Source: an uncultured Solobacterium sp.
Lineage (GTDB): Bacteria > Bacillota_I > Bacilli_A > Erysipelotrichales > Erysipelotrichaceae
Direction of reading: 5' to 3'
Length of the DNA stretch: 64,000 nt
Assembly (NCBI GenBank): GCA_900552125.1
Contig: URYK01000010.1
Coordinates: forward strand, 1-64,000
Part shown: positions 34,001 through 42,473 of the stretch, piece by piece
Layout of the letters: every line of letters begins with the position of its first letter
Numbering within the stretch: position 1 is the stretch's first letter
Position numbers and translations under genes: made by a program
The notes under the pieces: generated by a model
Database searches by the model: none
Told to the model about the DNA's origin: nothing
The model's input: the letters and a program-made list of their open reading frames with translations, nothing else

Positions 34001-37000
34001 TCTAGACGGTTTCCAATGTGATGTTGTTGTGGAAAGTGGAATATATAGTTTCTATAGCACAGAAAACAGTAATACAATCGCAACAGTAGGTGAATTTTAT
34101 ACTTCTATAGAAGCACCTGATGATGGCACAATAATCATTTCTGATAATGGAAATGATGAAACAGGAATCGGTACAGCTGAATCTCCAGTTGCATCTTTGA
34201 AAAAAGCATTGGAACTAGTAGAAGATGGTGGAACAATTAGTTTAGCTTCTGATATTACATTGGATAAAACAGAAATAACAATTAATAAAGATATCACAAT
34301 TAATGGTAATGGTTATAGCTTTATTCGCCCTAGTGATATGATTAATGCTACTACAAATATGGTTAATGTAGAAAAAGCAGAAGTATCCTTTGAAAATATT
34401 ACGCTTGATGCAAAAGCTATGTGCAAGGCTGTATTGAATGTTAAGAATGGTGCTGTAGTAACCTTAGGTAAGGATGTAATTATAACAGGAATAACTAAAA
34501 ATTCAGCCCCAATTGTTATGGTTGATAATGCATCTCTTAATATTAATGGAGGAAGCATTACAAAAGCATCTGGTAATGGATTAAAACTAGTTAATAACGC
34601 AACTGTGGAATTAATTGAAGGCTCTATTACAAATAATAAATTAGCAGGTGTTTGGGTAACTGACGGAAGTACATTTACAATGAATGGTGGTACTATCTCC
34701 AATAATAGAACTGGTGTCTCTCATGATGCAGGTTCATCATCTAAAGTATATTTAAATGCAGGTGTAATTTCAGAAAATACGAATGAATTAGATGTAGATT
34801 TAATTGCTGATGGTAATTCATATATAGAAGTAAAGAAAGGTGTTGTTCAAGGAAATTTAAATGTATTGAATAGAACGCAACATCTAGTCTTAACTGAAGA
34901 CTATAAAGATATTCGATTAGGACGTGGAAATGAAGAAAAATTTGATACATATGTAAAAGCTATTAAAGATATAAATGCTAGTATTGAAATTCCTAGTGGT
35001 CTTAAGAATTTAATGTATAGGATACAGCCAAGCACTTCAGAAGTAAAATTATCAGTTAGTAAACATAATAGTGTGGAAGATGAAAAAATATTTGTATTCT
35101 ATGTTCCAGTTACTGCTAATGGTGATGTAGATACTACAAGAGAAATCATCATGAAAGAAAATGTTACTTTAACAGATGATTATATTGATATTTCCAGTGA
35201 CAAGTTAGTAGAAAATACTGCTTATGTATTGTTAGTTGGAAATAATCAGGTAGATACTTCTAAACTACAGACATTAGTTGATGCAGTTGATGACTATGAA
35301 AGAAATACAGGAATCCACAACAATGAATTTAAGCCTGCGTTTGAGAAAGCACAAGAAATTCTTTCTAATCAGAATTCTGCAACGCAAGAAGAAGTAGATA
35401 ATGCTTATGCTGCACTTGATAAAGCTTATGCTAGATGTCAGATTCAGGATTATATCTTGGATTATTATAATAGACCTTATGAAAAATATGCTGATTATAC
35501 TACAGACAGTGCGTTAGCTTTATATCAGACTTTAGGATCAGCACAAAGTATTCTTGATGAAAATACTCTTACAACTGATGAGCTTAAAGCTTATATTAAA
35601 GATCTAGATGATAAAAAAGCGGCATTAGTTAAAGTAGAAGAAGGTGTTGTAAAAGTAGAAAAAGGTATAAATAAAGAAGCAGTAGATAATAAAAACAATG
35701 TAGGTTACTTTACAGTTACGGAAGAGGCAAATGGTGATAAAGTAATTCTTCATGGTGAATATCATAATGATGGAATTAATCATTTAACAAATGAAAAACT
35801 AGGTGCTTTAGATCTTTCAAAGATTACTAATTATAGAATTTTTATTGAAAATATTTATTATGATGATGAAGAAAATGGTAACCATAATTCTACAAGATAT
35901 GTAAAAGCAGAAGAATTCAAACCATTAAATGGAGAAACTGATTTTACGAAAGGATTCCAGTTTGATTATGAGACAGATCCAGGAAATATTACATTTGAAT
36001 TAAGGCAGATTAAACCAACAAGTAAGTCTCTAGTATATTCTATTGGAACTTATTTAACTGATGTAGATAAGAATGCGCCTGAAGTCTTAAGTATTAAGAA
36101 ATTAGATGATGGAACAATTCGTGTAGAATTTAATGAACCAGTTGAAATGGAAGATACTAACTGGAAGAAATCTGACAAATCTGGAGAAAAAGATGGAAGT
36201 GTTTGGATCGGTACTTTAACAGAAGATAAATTCTATGAGGTTGCTGCTAAGGATTTAGCTGGTAATTCCATGACCTTTACAGTTGATCACAAAGCTCCAG
36301 TAGTAAATTCAATCAGCTACTCTGAAACTGAATTAACAAATAAAGACGTAAAAGTGACTATTAATTTTGATGAATATATTAGTGTAGCAGATACACAGTT
36401 AAACTCAGGTTGGAAATATGATGTAAATCATCTAAAGGCAACTAAAACATTCAGTGAAAATACTACAGAAGATGTAACTTTCATTGATAAGACTGGAAAT
36501 AAAGTGACTGTAAAAGTAGAAGTTAATAATATTGATAAAGAAGCTCCAACAGCAAATATTATATCTCCAAATCCAGATGGTACTATCCGTGTTAAATTTA
36601 GTGAGCCAGTAATTATTGATGATGAAAATTGGGAAATGCTAGAAGATAATTACGAAGAAGATGGCGTGCTATGGGTTGGAACACTTACAGAGAATAAGAT
36701 TTATCAAGTAGAAGCTCGTGATTTTGCAGGAAATAAAGTAATATTTGATGTAGATCATGAAGCACCAGTAGCGGATGTGAAATATGAAACACTTCCAGAA
36801 ACTGGAGAAGTAAAAGTTACGATTAACTTCGCAGATGAAGCGGTATATTTAACTTCAAGTACTCAGAATCCAGGATGGAATGAGGAAGTAATGGGTCATA
36901 CATTTACTAAAGTATTTAATGAAAATACAGTAGAAATTGTTAATTTCCATGATACCATGGATAATAAAACTAATGTAGAAGTACGAGTAGATAGTTTTGA

Positions 37001-38285
37001 TAAAGATGCTCCAAAAGTAGAAGTAACATATTCTAATGATAATGGTAACCAGGTAACTAAAGATGATGTTACAGTAACATTAACAGCTAATGAAGCAATT
37101 AAAGATATTGAAGGCTGGGAACGTACATCAGCTGAAACATTTACTAAAGTATTTAGCGAAAATGGTAAATATTCTGTTGATGTATATGATTTAGCAGGCA
37201 ATAAGACAATTGTTAATTTTGAAGTAAAACGTATCGATAAGATTGCGCCAGTTATTATATTACATGGTGTAGAACCAGATGGTACAACAAAAGAAACAGT
37301 TACTTATACTATTACTGAACAAAGCATTTCTAAGATTGTAATTGATGGTGTAGAGTACAATGAAAAGAATGCACCTAAAGAAATATCTGGTGTAGGTACA
37401 CACACAATTAGAGTAATTGATAAGGCAGGTAATGAAGCTAGTGTATCCTTTACTATAGTAGAATCTGTAAAACCTACAGTAACAGTAAAAGATAGTTCTA
37501 AGGGAATTGAAGGTCATTATAGTTATCTTGATCTAAAACTATATGATGCAAGTGGAATCGATTATGTAGTAGTAAATGGTGTAAAGAAAGACTTGGTAAA
37601 CAATACATGGTCAGACTTAAATGATGCTAATGTAAACTATGTAGAAGGACACAATGTAGTAGAAGTGTATGATATCTATGGCAATAAGGCAGTATTTGAA
37701 TTTGATTATGATACAGTTGCACCAGAAGTAGCAGTAAAAGACAGTTCTAAAGGAACAGATGGTTATTATAGTTACTTAGATTTAAAACTTTATGACAATA
37801 AAGCTATTGATTATGTAATAGTAAATGGTGTAAAGAAAGACTTGGCAAATGATGCATGGTCAGACTTAAATGATGCTAATGTAAGTTATGTAGAAGGACA
37901 CAATGTAGTAGAAGTGTATGATATCTATGGCAATAAGACAATCTTTGAATTTGATTATGATACAACAGCACCAGTCATCTTTGCTAAAAACATAACTATC
38001 AAGAAAAATAGTAGTTTTAACCCATTAAATGGTGTAAAAGCCACAGATGATGGTAAAGATATTACATCATCAATCATTGTGGAAGAGAACCATGTAAACA
38101 CAAGAAAAACCGGAAAATATGAAGTAAGATATTCTGTTACTGATCTAGCTGGTAATACAACAGAGAAATCCATTATCGTAACAGTAGAGAGAAAATCCTG
38201 CTGGGAAAACTTTGTGGACATCGTAGAAGATACTATCAAAGTGGTAGACGATATTGTGCATGGAATTTTGGATTGGATATTTTAA
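31089..38285 (+). CDS. Giant modular secreted surface protein (2398 aa)
   Basis: Signal peptide to about residue 40. An F5/8 type C (discoidin) domain at about 52-190 suggests glycan binding. FIVAR-like helical modules occur near 400-490, 735-800 and 1395-1450. Three diverged copies of an unrecognised beta module lie at about 618-722, 890-981 and 1540-1637. A right-handed beta-helix-like stretch spans 1010-1270. Ig-like 'DGTIRV' repeats occupy 1658-2128, two near-identical 83-aa repeats 2129-2294, and a DUF5011-like domain 2297-2360. There is no LPxTG or membrane helix; the C-terminus is amphipathic (VDDIVHGILDWIF). AAGGAGGA precedes the ATG. Confidence 0.85.
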   Translation: MKGKTKRVIRSIGKKILAICTSAVLAFTTVMSTMPTLIHANDDEVKIARDEVSNITVKSIADFDQNSSIDYLMDNDVDTFMDSNYNNHNNENLQWYQFELNEEVNVSRVRIHPRKGIDYGRPNSYKIYAGTDADNLGLITEGSIDPTVEDWTDIAFEPVTARFVKVELTTPENNFNEHHVITAAEVELYKTEIDTEPSVEEVYVTEGYQDADGYVYLKLNGKPEKITSVGFVITEIDGEYYAVSNKPLSALTYDDICLAGSTDKRIWSYFYVNEDGTVDVCSEYNLQDPTIYVKVGDEIVNINTKEDYSITIPETFTDVPYVHVESVDISEVTVRHAIPSEDVLDIEVTGNHQSVDIPLINKSAQEPKSGLFALSFHYASNGSKYFEVTVNYDDSCVEARTTLDNTIKEAEALNETDYTAKSWKTLQDAVTAGKEVADNNIATKEVITNATDTIDFAIQNLVEEVKVDKTELNKLIEQCQEFKSDHETFEILENTLKEAIDINDSTTATQEEVDNIVINLEAHYYLVKVAELNSEYDYDIFDYSSYKTETVTPVIRMLGITRNRTNVNYSENAENKGQMKGWYEEYQKAIKGLQKATDTDKFIGFNPESDSSSEYQGNFSIISEENVEGKIKITVRFDNDGQHPIYGESRPNANGETDYKGFSSSDMAKLKATVYVWNENFGFVSSSGFDEYQKLDGENNYSDGFIATKVIDNDKAKYITLRYYKDSFDDTQSPWYYKLNEAVDSSKLQALYDKYKDYKSDSAWYEQKFIDKLEKAKNVLDNPNATQKEIDTAYNDLDKAYWLCEFGEVQKKFKFKNNNFDYSSYTTESIIPLYKVYEDTNNYNWNTDIELIKEAITNFKEAEKNLVQTSEVNIMRGLTEDGINIDNRGTFTVEQTDVFKENGVTKVKLHVEYYNTGIDPITGEDEGKFSTSDMRTYAENLNYRYKTISGARGTKPILDEDVVYLDDKTSYLDGFQCDVVVESGIYSFYSTENSNTIATVGEFYTSIEAPDDGTIIISDNGNDETGIGTAESPVASLKKALELVEDGGTISLASDITLDKTEITINKDITINGNGYSFIRPSDMINATTNMVNVEKAEVSFENITLDAKAMCKAVLNVKNGAVVTLGKDVIITGITKNSAPIVMVDNASLNINGGSITKASGNGLKLVNNATVELIEGSITNNKLAGVWVTDGSTFTMNGGTISNNRTGVSHDAGSSSKVYLNAGVISENTNELDVDLIADGNSYIEVKKGVVQGNLNVLNRTQHLVLTEDYKDIRLGRGNEEKFDTYVKAIKDINASIEIPSGLKNLMYRIQPSTSEVKLSVSKHNSVEDEKIFVFYVPVTANGDVDTTREIIMKENVTLTDDYIDISSDKLVENTAYVLLVGNNQVDTSKLQTLVDAVDDYERNTGIHNNEFKPAFEKAQEILSNQNSATQEEVDNAYAALDKAYARCQIQDYILDYYNRPYEKYADYTTDSALALYQTLGSAQSILDENTLTTDELKAYIKDLDDKKAALVKVEEGVVKVEKGINKEAVDNKNNVGYFTVTEEANGDKVILHGEYHNDGINHLTNEKLGALDLSKITNYRIFIENIYYDDEENGNHNSTRYVKAEEFKPLNGETDFTKGFQFDYETDPGNITFELRQIKPTSKSLVYSIGTYLTDVDKNAPEVLSIKKLDDGTIRVEFNEPVEMEDTNWKKSDKSGEKDGSVWIGTLTEDKFYEVAAKDLAGNSMTFTVDHKAPVVNSISYSETELTNKDVKVTINFDEYISVADTQLNSGWKYDVNHLKATKTFSENTTEDVTFIDKTGNKVTVKVEVNNIDKEAPTANIISPNPDGTIRVKFSEPVIIDDENWEMLEDNYEEDGVLWVGTLTENKIYQVEARDFAGNKVIFDVDHEAPVADVKYETLPETGEVKVTINFADEAVYLTSSTQNPGWNEEVMGHTFTKVFNENTVEIVNFHDTMDNKTNVEVRVDSFDKDAPKVEVTYSNDNGNQVTKDDVTVTLTANEAIKDIEGWERTSAETFTKVFSENGKYSVDVYDLAGNKTIVNFEVKRIDKIAPVIILHGVEPDGTTKETVTYTITEQSISKIVIDGVEYNEKNAPKEISGVGTHTIRVIDKAGNEASVSFTIVESVKPTVTVKDSSKGIEGHYSYLDLKLYDASGIDYVVVNGVKKDLVNNTWSDLNDANVNYVEGHNVVEVYDIYGNKAVFEFDYDTVAPEVAVKDSSKGTDGYYSYLDLKLYDNKAIDYVIVNGVKKDLANDAWSDLNDANVSYVEGHNVVEVYDIYGNKTIFEFDYDTTAPVIFAKNITIKKNSSFNPLNGVKATDDGKDITSSIIVEENHVNTRKTGKYEVRYSVTDLAGNTTEKSIIVTVERKSCWENFVDIVEDTIKVVDDIVHGILDWIF
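37473..37970 (+). repeat. Two tandem 249-bp intragenic repeats
   Basis: Copies starting at about 37473 and 37722 encode KDSSKG...YSYLDLKLYD...VNGVKKDL repeats of 83 aa with few differences, many blocks identical at DNA level. Copy number could vary by recombination. Confidence 0.85.
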
Positions 38286-38318
38286 AGAATCTAAAATTAA
38301 ATAGTTCTATGTAATGAT

Positions 38319-38359
38319 AAAAGTCGTATCTATGGCTCCCAACATATGATACGACTTTT
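38319..38359 (+). terminator. Intrinsic terminator of the giant gene
   Basis: AAAAGTCGTATC (38319-38330) pairs with GATACGACTTTT (38348-38359). Confidence 0.85.
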
Positions 38360-38434
38360 AGTATTGCGTTTTGAATATTGAATAAAGCAGAATATATGCT
38401 ATACTTTACTCAATATACGATGGGAGGAATTGAT

Positions 38435-38500
38435 ATGATATTAAAACATTTGAATACATCAGGATTGATTTCTTCTTTCGTCCGGACTACAGCTAGGTAG
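38435..38500 (+). CDS. Small leader ORF (21 aa) before the Rpn-type gene
   Basis: ATG at 38435 has GGGAGG upstream and encodes MILKHLNTSGLISSFVRTTAR. Arg codons CGG and AGG near its end are uncommon here. TTGAAT (38378-38383), 16 nt and TATACT (38400-38405) give a promoter before it. It is probably a leader peptide; no homologue is recognised. Confidence 0.4.
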   Translation: MILKHLNTSGLISSFVRTTAR

Positions 38501-38525
38501 ATATTATAAACAAGTAAATAAAGCG

Positions 38526-38567
38526 CCACCTTCTTTCAGAATGAATTAAATCTGATAGAAAGGGTGG
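38526..38567 (+). promoter_or_regulatory. SD-masking hairpin before the Rpn-type gene
   Basis: CCACC-TT-CTTTC (38526-38537) plus AGA pairs with TCT and GAAAG-GGTGG (38558-38567). The 3' arm includes the AAAGGGTGG ribosome site of the next gene, so folding would block translation. Confidence 0.6.
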
Positions 38568-38572
38568 TGTTT

Positions 38573-39580
38573 ATGGAGCAGAATGATATCTCAGTTTTAA
38601 TCAAAACAAATGCTGATGAAGCATATGATCGATTATCTAAGAAATTCATAAGTATTAGGGCAATTCTGGTGCAGATTTTAAAGAATTGCACAATAGAATT
38701 TAATGATATAACATTAAGTGATATATCAAGTTATATTCATGAAAGATATTTGGATTCTAATGGAAAGAATATTCTTAGTGGAAATACAGAAGATGAGACG
38801 ATACCAGGAGCTAAAATAATCTATGATGTTTTATTTGAGGCAAGGGTTCCAGGAAAAGAAGATGAGACAATCATCGTGAATGTGGAACTACAGGGAACAG
38901 ACCAGAAATCGTATGTATTACTGAGAAGAGCTATTTATTATGCAGTAAGATTGTTAGATAGACAGAAGAATTCCAGCGAAGGATTTCAAAATTCAGAATT
39001 TAATAAACTGAAGAAAGTGTATAGTATATGGATATGTATGAATCATACAAATGAAAAGAACAATACCATAAAATACTACACGATAACGGAAAAAGGAAAT
39101 GGAAAATATAAAAGTCCAAAAGAAGACTACGATCTAATGAGTGTTGTCATGATTTATGTAAATAAAAAATATGATTATGATGAGGATGATCGAAGCTTGG
39201 ATAGGCTATTGCATATCATACTAGGAAAAGATTTGAATGCACAGCAAAAGAAAGAGTATTTGGAGAAGGATTATGGTATACTTATATCAGAGGAAGAAGA
39301 AAAGGAGGTAGAAGAGATGTGTGATTTAAGCTTGGGTCTACGTATGGAAGCCATGCAGGAAGGTCTGGTCAAAGGGAAACTAGAAGGTTTAGCTGAAGGG
39401 AAAATTGAAGGCAAATTAGAAGGAATAGCTGAAGGAAAAATTGAAGGAAGATTAGAAAGTACAATTCTTCATGTTAAAAATTTGATGAAAAAGATACCTA
39501 ATATAAGCATGCAGGAAGCAATGGACATCTTGGAAATAGAAGAAAACCTTCGAGATCAAGTGGAAGAAGCATTACAATAA
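38573..39580 (+). CDS. Rpn-family PD-(D/E)XK nuclease/transposase-like protein
   Basis: 335 aa from ATG 38573. The N-terminal half has the Rpn/PD-(D/E)XK layout (IIYDVLFEARV..., then VNVELQGTDQKSYVLLRRAIYYAVRLLD). The C-terminus carries repeated EGK/EGL units (AEGKIEGKLEG) typical of these proteins. The family promotes RecA-independent recombination and occurs in many copies in gut bacteria. No terminal inverted repeats are seen, so it is not shown to be a mobile element. Confidence 0.82.
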   Translation: MEQNDISVLIKTNADEAYDRLSKKFISIRAILVQILKNCTIEFNDITLSDISSYIHERYLDSNGKNILSGNTEDETIPGAKIIYDVLFEARVPGKEDETIIVNVELQGTDQKSYVLLRRAIYYAVRLLDRQKNSSEGFQNSEFNKLKKVYSIWICMNHTNEKNNTIKYYTITEKGNGKYKSPKEDYDLMSVVMIYVNKKYDYDEDDRSLDRLLHIILGKDLNAQQKKEYLEKDYGILISEEEEKEVEEMCDLSLGLRMEAMQEGLVKGKLEGLAEGKIEGKLEGIAEGKIEGRLESTILHVKNLMKKIPNISMQEAMDILEIEENLRDQVEEALQ

Positions 39581-39591
39581 TAGTTTATTTA

Positions 39592-39618
39592 GGCGGTCTG
39601 TTAAGGCTGCCTTTTTTT
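39592..39618 (+). terminator. Intrinsic terminator
   Basis: GGCGG (39592-39596) pairs with CTGCC (39607-39611), then seven T. Confidence 0.65.
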
Positions 39619-39712
39619 AAATATATAAAGATTTTATAGTTAGAGGTTAATACTTAGTCTGTTTCTAAGCGTAGGTATATTAATAAAAATGACAATATGA
39701 TATAATACCGAC

Positions 39713-40756
39713 ATGAAAAGAGAACATAGTATAGAAAAATTTAGAGAACAATTATTAAATTGGTATGATGAAAATAGAAGAATATTACCTTGGAGAGAAG
39801 ACGCAACTCCGTATCGTGTCTGGGTAAGTGAAATTATGCTACAACAGACAAGAGTAGAAGCTGTAAAACCTTACTTTGAACGTTTTGTGAAAGAACTTCC
39901 AACCTTACAAGATATGTCTGTCGCAAGTGATGATACTTTATTCAAGTTATGGGAAGGGCTAGGGTATTATAATCGAGTAATGAATATGAAAAAATGCGCA
40001 ATAGAATGTGTGGAAAAGCATGGAGGGAATCTTCCGAGTACTTATGATGAATTAATTCAGCTTCCAGGCATTGGTGCTTATACAGCAGGAGCGATTGCTT
40101 CTATTGCGTATAAACAAAAAGTACCTGCAGTAGATGGAAATGTTCTTCGTGTATTTAGTCGCGTTTTGATTAGTGAAGATGATATATTAAAAGAAAGTAC
40201 AAAACGTAAATTTCAGAAAATTATTATGGAGTATCTCCCAGAAGATCGAAGTGATGCCTTTAATCAGGCGTTAATGGAAATAGGCGCATTAATCTGTGTA
40301 CCAAATGCAGCACCTCGCTGTAATATATGTCCTGTCGCAAGTGAGTGTATGGGATATCAAAGCGGTGATGCTCATCGTCTTCCTAATAAAGCGGTGAAAA
40401 AAGCAAGAAAAATAGATAAGAAAACAGTTTTAGTTATCACATATCAGAATCAGGTTCATTTATGTCAGAGAGAAGAGAAAGGTTTATTAGCTGGTTTATA
40501 TGAATTTGATGTTTATGAGGGATATTTGACAAAAAATCAAATTAGGGATCAATTCAAAGGAAATATAAAACGTATGACAGCTTTGGAAGATACGAAACAT
40601 ATATTTTCCCATGTGGAATGGCATATGAAAGGATATCTGATTGAATTAAATGATAAAACTATCGATGGTATCTGGTGTACAAAAAAAGAGATAGAAGAAA
40701 CATATGCGATACCTACTGCATATAAAGTGTATAAGAAAGCATGGTTAGAGTGGTGA
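39713..40756 (+). CDS. mutY: A/G-specific adenine glycosylase MutY
   Basis: 347 aa. The helix-hairpin-helix and catalytic loop are LPGIGAYTAGAI followed by VDGNVLRV. A 4Fe-4S loop has Cys spacing 8-2-5 (ICVPNAAPRCNICPVASEC), and a C-terminal NUDIX-like MutT domain recognises 8-oxoG. It removes A opposite oxidised G. There is no ribosome site before the ATG, and TATAAT at 39701-39706 ends only 6 nt before it, so the mRNA may be leaderless. A NUDIX gene follows 4 nt later. Confidence 0.93.
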   Translation: MKREHSIEKFREQLLNWYDENRRILPWREDATPYRVWVSEIMLQQTRVEAVKPYFERFVKELPTLQDMSVASDDTLFKLWEGLGYYNRVMNMKKCAIECVEKHGGNLPSTYDELIQLPGIGAYTAGAIASIAYKQKVPAVDGNVLRVFSRVLISEDDILKESTKRKFQKIIMEYLPEDRSDAFNQALMEIGALICVPNAAPRCNICPVASECMGYQSGDAHRLPNKAVKKARKIDKKTVLVITYQNQVHLCQREEKGLLAGLYEFDVYEGYLTKNQIRDQFKGNIKRMTALEDTKHIFSHVEWHMKGYLIELNDKTIDGIWCTKKEIEETYAIPTAYKVYKKAWLEW

Positions 40757-40760
40757 AAAA

Positions 40761-41330
40761 ATGAATTTATATGAAGAATTAAAATCCTATGTACCTTACA
40801 ATGAACAGGAAGCAGGGGATTTGAAGGTTATGATGAAATATTTAGAATCATTTGATGATGTGTATACAAGAGATAATGTATTTGGACACATTACTGCTAG
40901 TCCGTGGATCATAAATGAAGATGCATCAAAAGTATTGATGATTTATCATAATATCTATGATTCATGGGGATGGTGTGGAGGCCATGCGGATGGAGATAAA
41001 GATCTGATCCATGTAGCTTTAAAGGAAGGAATGGAAGAAACAGGTGTAACACAGCTATCTTTGCTGGATTCGCATATTCTTGCGATTGATATCCTTCCTG
41101 TACCGCCTCATGTAAAACATGGAAAATTTGTATCTTCTCATGTACATTTAAACGTAACTTATCTTTGTAAAGCAAGTGAATCAAAAACCTTGCATATAAA
41201 ACCTGATGAAAATAGCGGTGTTGCCTGGATCGCAATAAATGATATACCAGCTAAAGTGACAGAAGCGGATACGAAAGTTGTTTATCAGAAATTAATGGAA
41301 AAAACATATCGTTTTCTACATAAAAAATAA
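40761..41330 (+). CDS. NUDIX hydrolase
   Basis: 189 aa. The NUDIX box is GHADGDKDLIHVALKEGMEE followed by TG, with Lys at the usual Arg of REUxEE. Hydrolyses nucleoside diphosphate-linked compounds; the substrate is not readable. It follows mutY directly, suggesting a role in nucleotide-pool sanitation, though this is inference from position. Confidence 0.87.
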   Translation: MNLYEELKSYVPYNEQEAGDLKVMMKYLESFDDVYTRDNVFGHITASPWIINEDASKVLMIYHNIYDSWGWCGGHADGDKDLIHVALKEGMEETGVTQLSLLDSHILAIDILPVPPHVKHGKFVSSHVHLNVTYLCKASESKTLHIKPDENSGVAWIAINDIPAKVTEADTKVVYQKLMEKTYRFLHKK

Positions 41331-41363
41331 CATGAACTTTATATGAGTTAGGCAAAAAAAACA

Positions 41364-41403
41364 CACATTCTATACGACTTTGTCATATGGTATAGAGAAT
41401 GTG
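41364..41403 (+). promoter_or_regulatory. Hairpin abutting the ribosome site of the aspartokinase-like gene
   Basis: CACATTCTATAC (41364-41375) pairs with GTATAGAGAATGTG (41390-41403), with a 2-nt bulge. The 3' arm runs into the GGGG of the SD. On the minus strand an eight-T run follows, so it could instead act as a left-facing terminator. Confidence 0.5.
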
Positions 41404-41414
41404 GGGTTATGCAT

Positions 41415-42137
41415 ATGAATATGAAAGTAATGAAATTTGGTGGTACTTCCTTGCGTAATGAAACGACAAGAAAATATGTGTATCGCCATATACTAGAATA
41501 CAGTAAAACGCATAAAGTCATCGTTGTTGTATCTGCTATGGGCAGATATCCTGATAAGTATGCAACAGATACTCTGCTTTCTATGGGAAATGAGGCTCTC
41601 ACTCGAGAAGAAAAGGCAAGACTTGTTTCCTTAGGAGAGCAGCTTTCGGCTATTCAAGTATGTTCGGAATTATTAGAGATGGGGCTGCGTACCTATGCGC
41701 CTTCTTTTTTCGATTGCGGGATACTGAGTGATGAAAATTATGAATATGCTAATGTCTTAAAACTGGATCATACGATACTGAAAAAGAAACTAAATGATTA
41801 TGATATTTTAGTCGTTACCGGATTTATTGGAGTTTCACCAAAAGGCTATGTCACAACATTGGGAAGAGGGGGAAGTGATTATAGCGCTGTTTTATTTGCG
41901 GATATGATGGATTTAAAGGAAGTGGATATCTATACTGATGTGGATGGTGTTTACGACAACGATCCAAAGCTGAATTCTTATGCGATCAAATATGATAAAC
42001 TAACTTATGATGAAATGCTGAATATGAAATCTCGTGTTCTTCATGATCGTTGTATAAATTATGCGAAAAAACATCATATACGTATAAATTTAAAGGGGAC
42101 ATTTTCCACGAGTCTAGGAACAGTGATTGAAGATTAA
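41415..42137 (+). CDS. Aspartokinase-like kinase lacking ACT domains
   Basis: 241 aa. Amino acid kinase fold with KFGGTSL near the N-terminus, VVVSAMG, TLGRGGSDYSA and DIYTDVDGVYDNDPK, all aspartokinase signatures. Normal aspartokinases have about 400 aa with two regulatory ACT domains; here only the catalytic domain is present. It should therefore be insensitive to lysine/threonine feedback, or has another role. ATG at 41415 fits the GGGG spacing; ATGs at 41409 and 41421 are alternatives. Confidence 0.85.
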   Translation: MNMKVMKFGGTSLRNETTRKYVYRHILEYSKTHKVIVVVSAMGRYPDKYATDTLLSMGNEALTREEKARLVSLGEQLSAIQVCSELLEMGLRTYAPSFFDCGILSDENYEYANVLKLDHTILKKKLNDYDILVVTGFIGVSPKGYVTTLGRGGSDYSAVLFADMMDLKEVDIYTDVDGVYDNDPKLNSYAIKYDKLTYDEMLNMKSRVLHDRCINYAKKHHIRINLKGTFSTSLGTVIED

Positions 42138-42216
42138 TTCTTACCATTTTCTGAAGTCTAGGCTAAGTATGGAATGTTTAGTTTGTTTATGATACAATAT
42201 TTCTGAGGTGATCAAC

Positions 42217-42408
42217 TTGAAGAATATTATTTTGATCAAACATCTTGATGACGTAGAAAAAGTTAAAAAGATAGAAGCAGCTTTAGCAGAAACAAGAGTA
42301 GATTATCAGGTGAATTTAGAAAAACAATGTGTTATTATCGAAGGTAATTCCGATATGGTTTCGGTTGCGAGAAAAGTAATTAATGATTTAGGTTTTCAAA
42401 TTATTTAG
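42217..42408 (+). CDS. Heavy-metal-associated-domain-like small protein (63 aa)
   Basis: TTG start at 42217 with GAGGTGAT upstream. The length and beta-alpha-beta pattern (KNIILIKHLDDVEKVKKIEAAL, then VNLEKQCVIIEG) suit an HMA/ferredoxin-like fold. The metal-binding CxxC is absent, so copper chaperone activity is unlikely. Function unknown. Confidence 0.65.
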   Translation: MKNIILIKHLDDVEKVKKIEAALAETRVDYQVNLEKQCVIIEGNSDMVSVARKVINDLGFQII

Positions 42409-42427
42409 ATAAGCATATCTCTTTTTC

Positions 42428-42449
42428 GACTCTTTTTAAGAGTCTTTTT
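42428..42449 (+). terminator. Intrinsic terminator
   Basis: GACTCTT, loop TTT, AAGAGTC, then five T. Confidence 0.8.
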
Positions 42450-42473
42450 ATATGAATGGTGGAGTGGATTTAT

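Noticed and set aside
37473..37970. Tandem 249-bp repeats as a mobile or CRISPR-like element
   Set aside because: They keep frame and encode protein repeats within the giant surface gene.
38573..39580. Rpn gene as a complete transposon
   Set aside because: No end repeats are visible; only the nuclease-like protein can be supported.
41364..41403. Hairpin before the aspartokinase as a lysine riboswitch
   Set aside because: It is one short hairpin; the large conserved lysine riboswitch core is absent.
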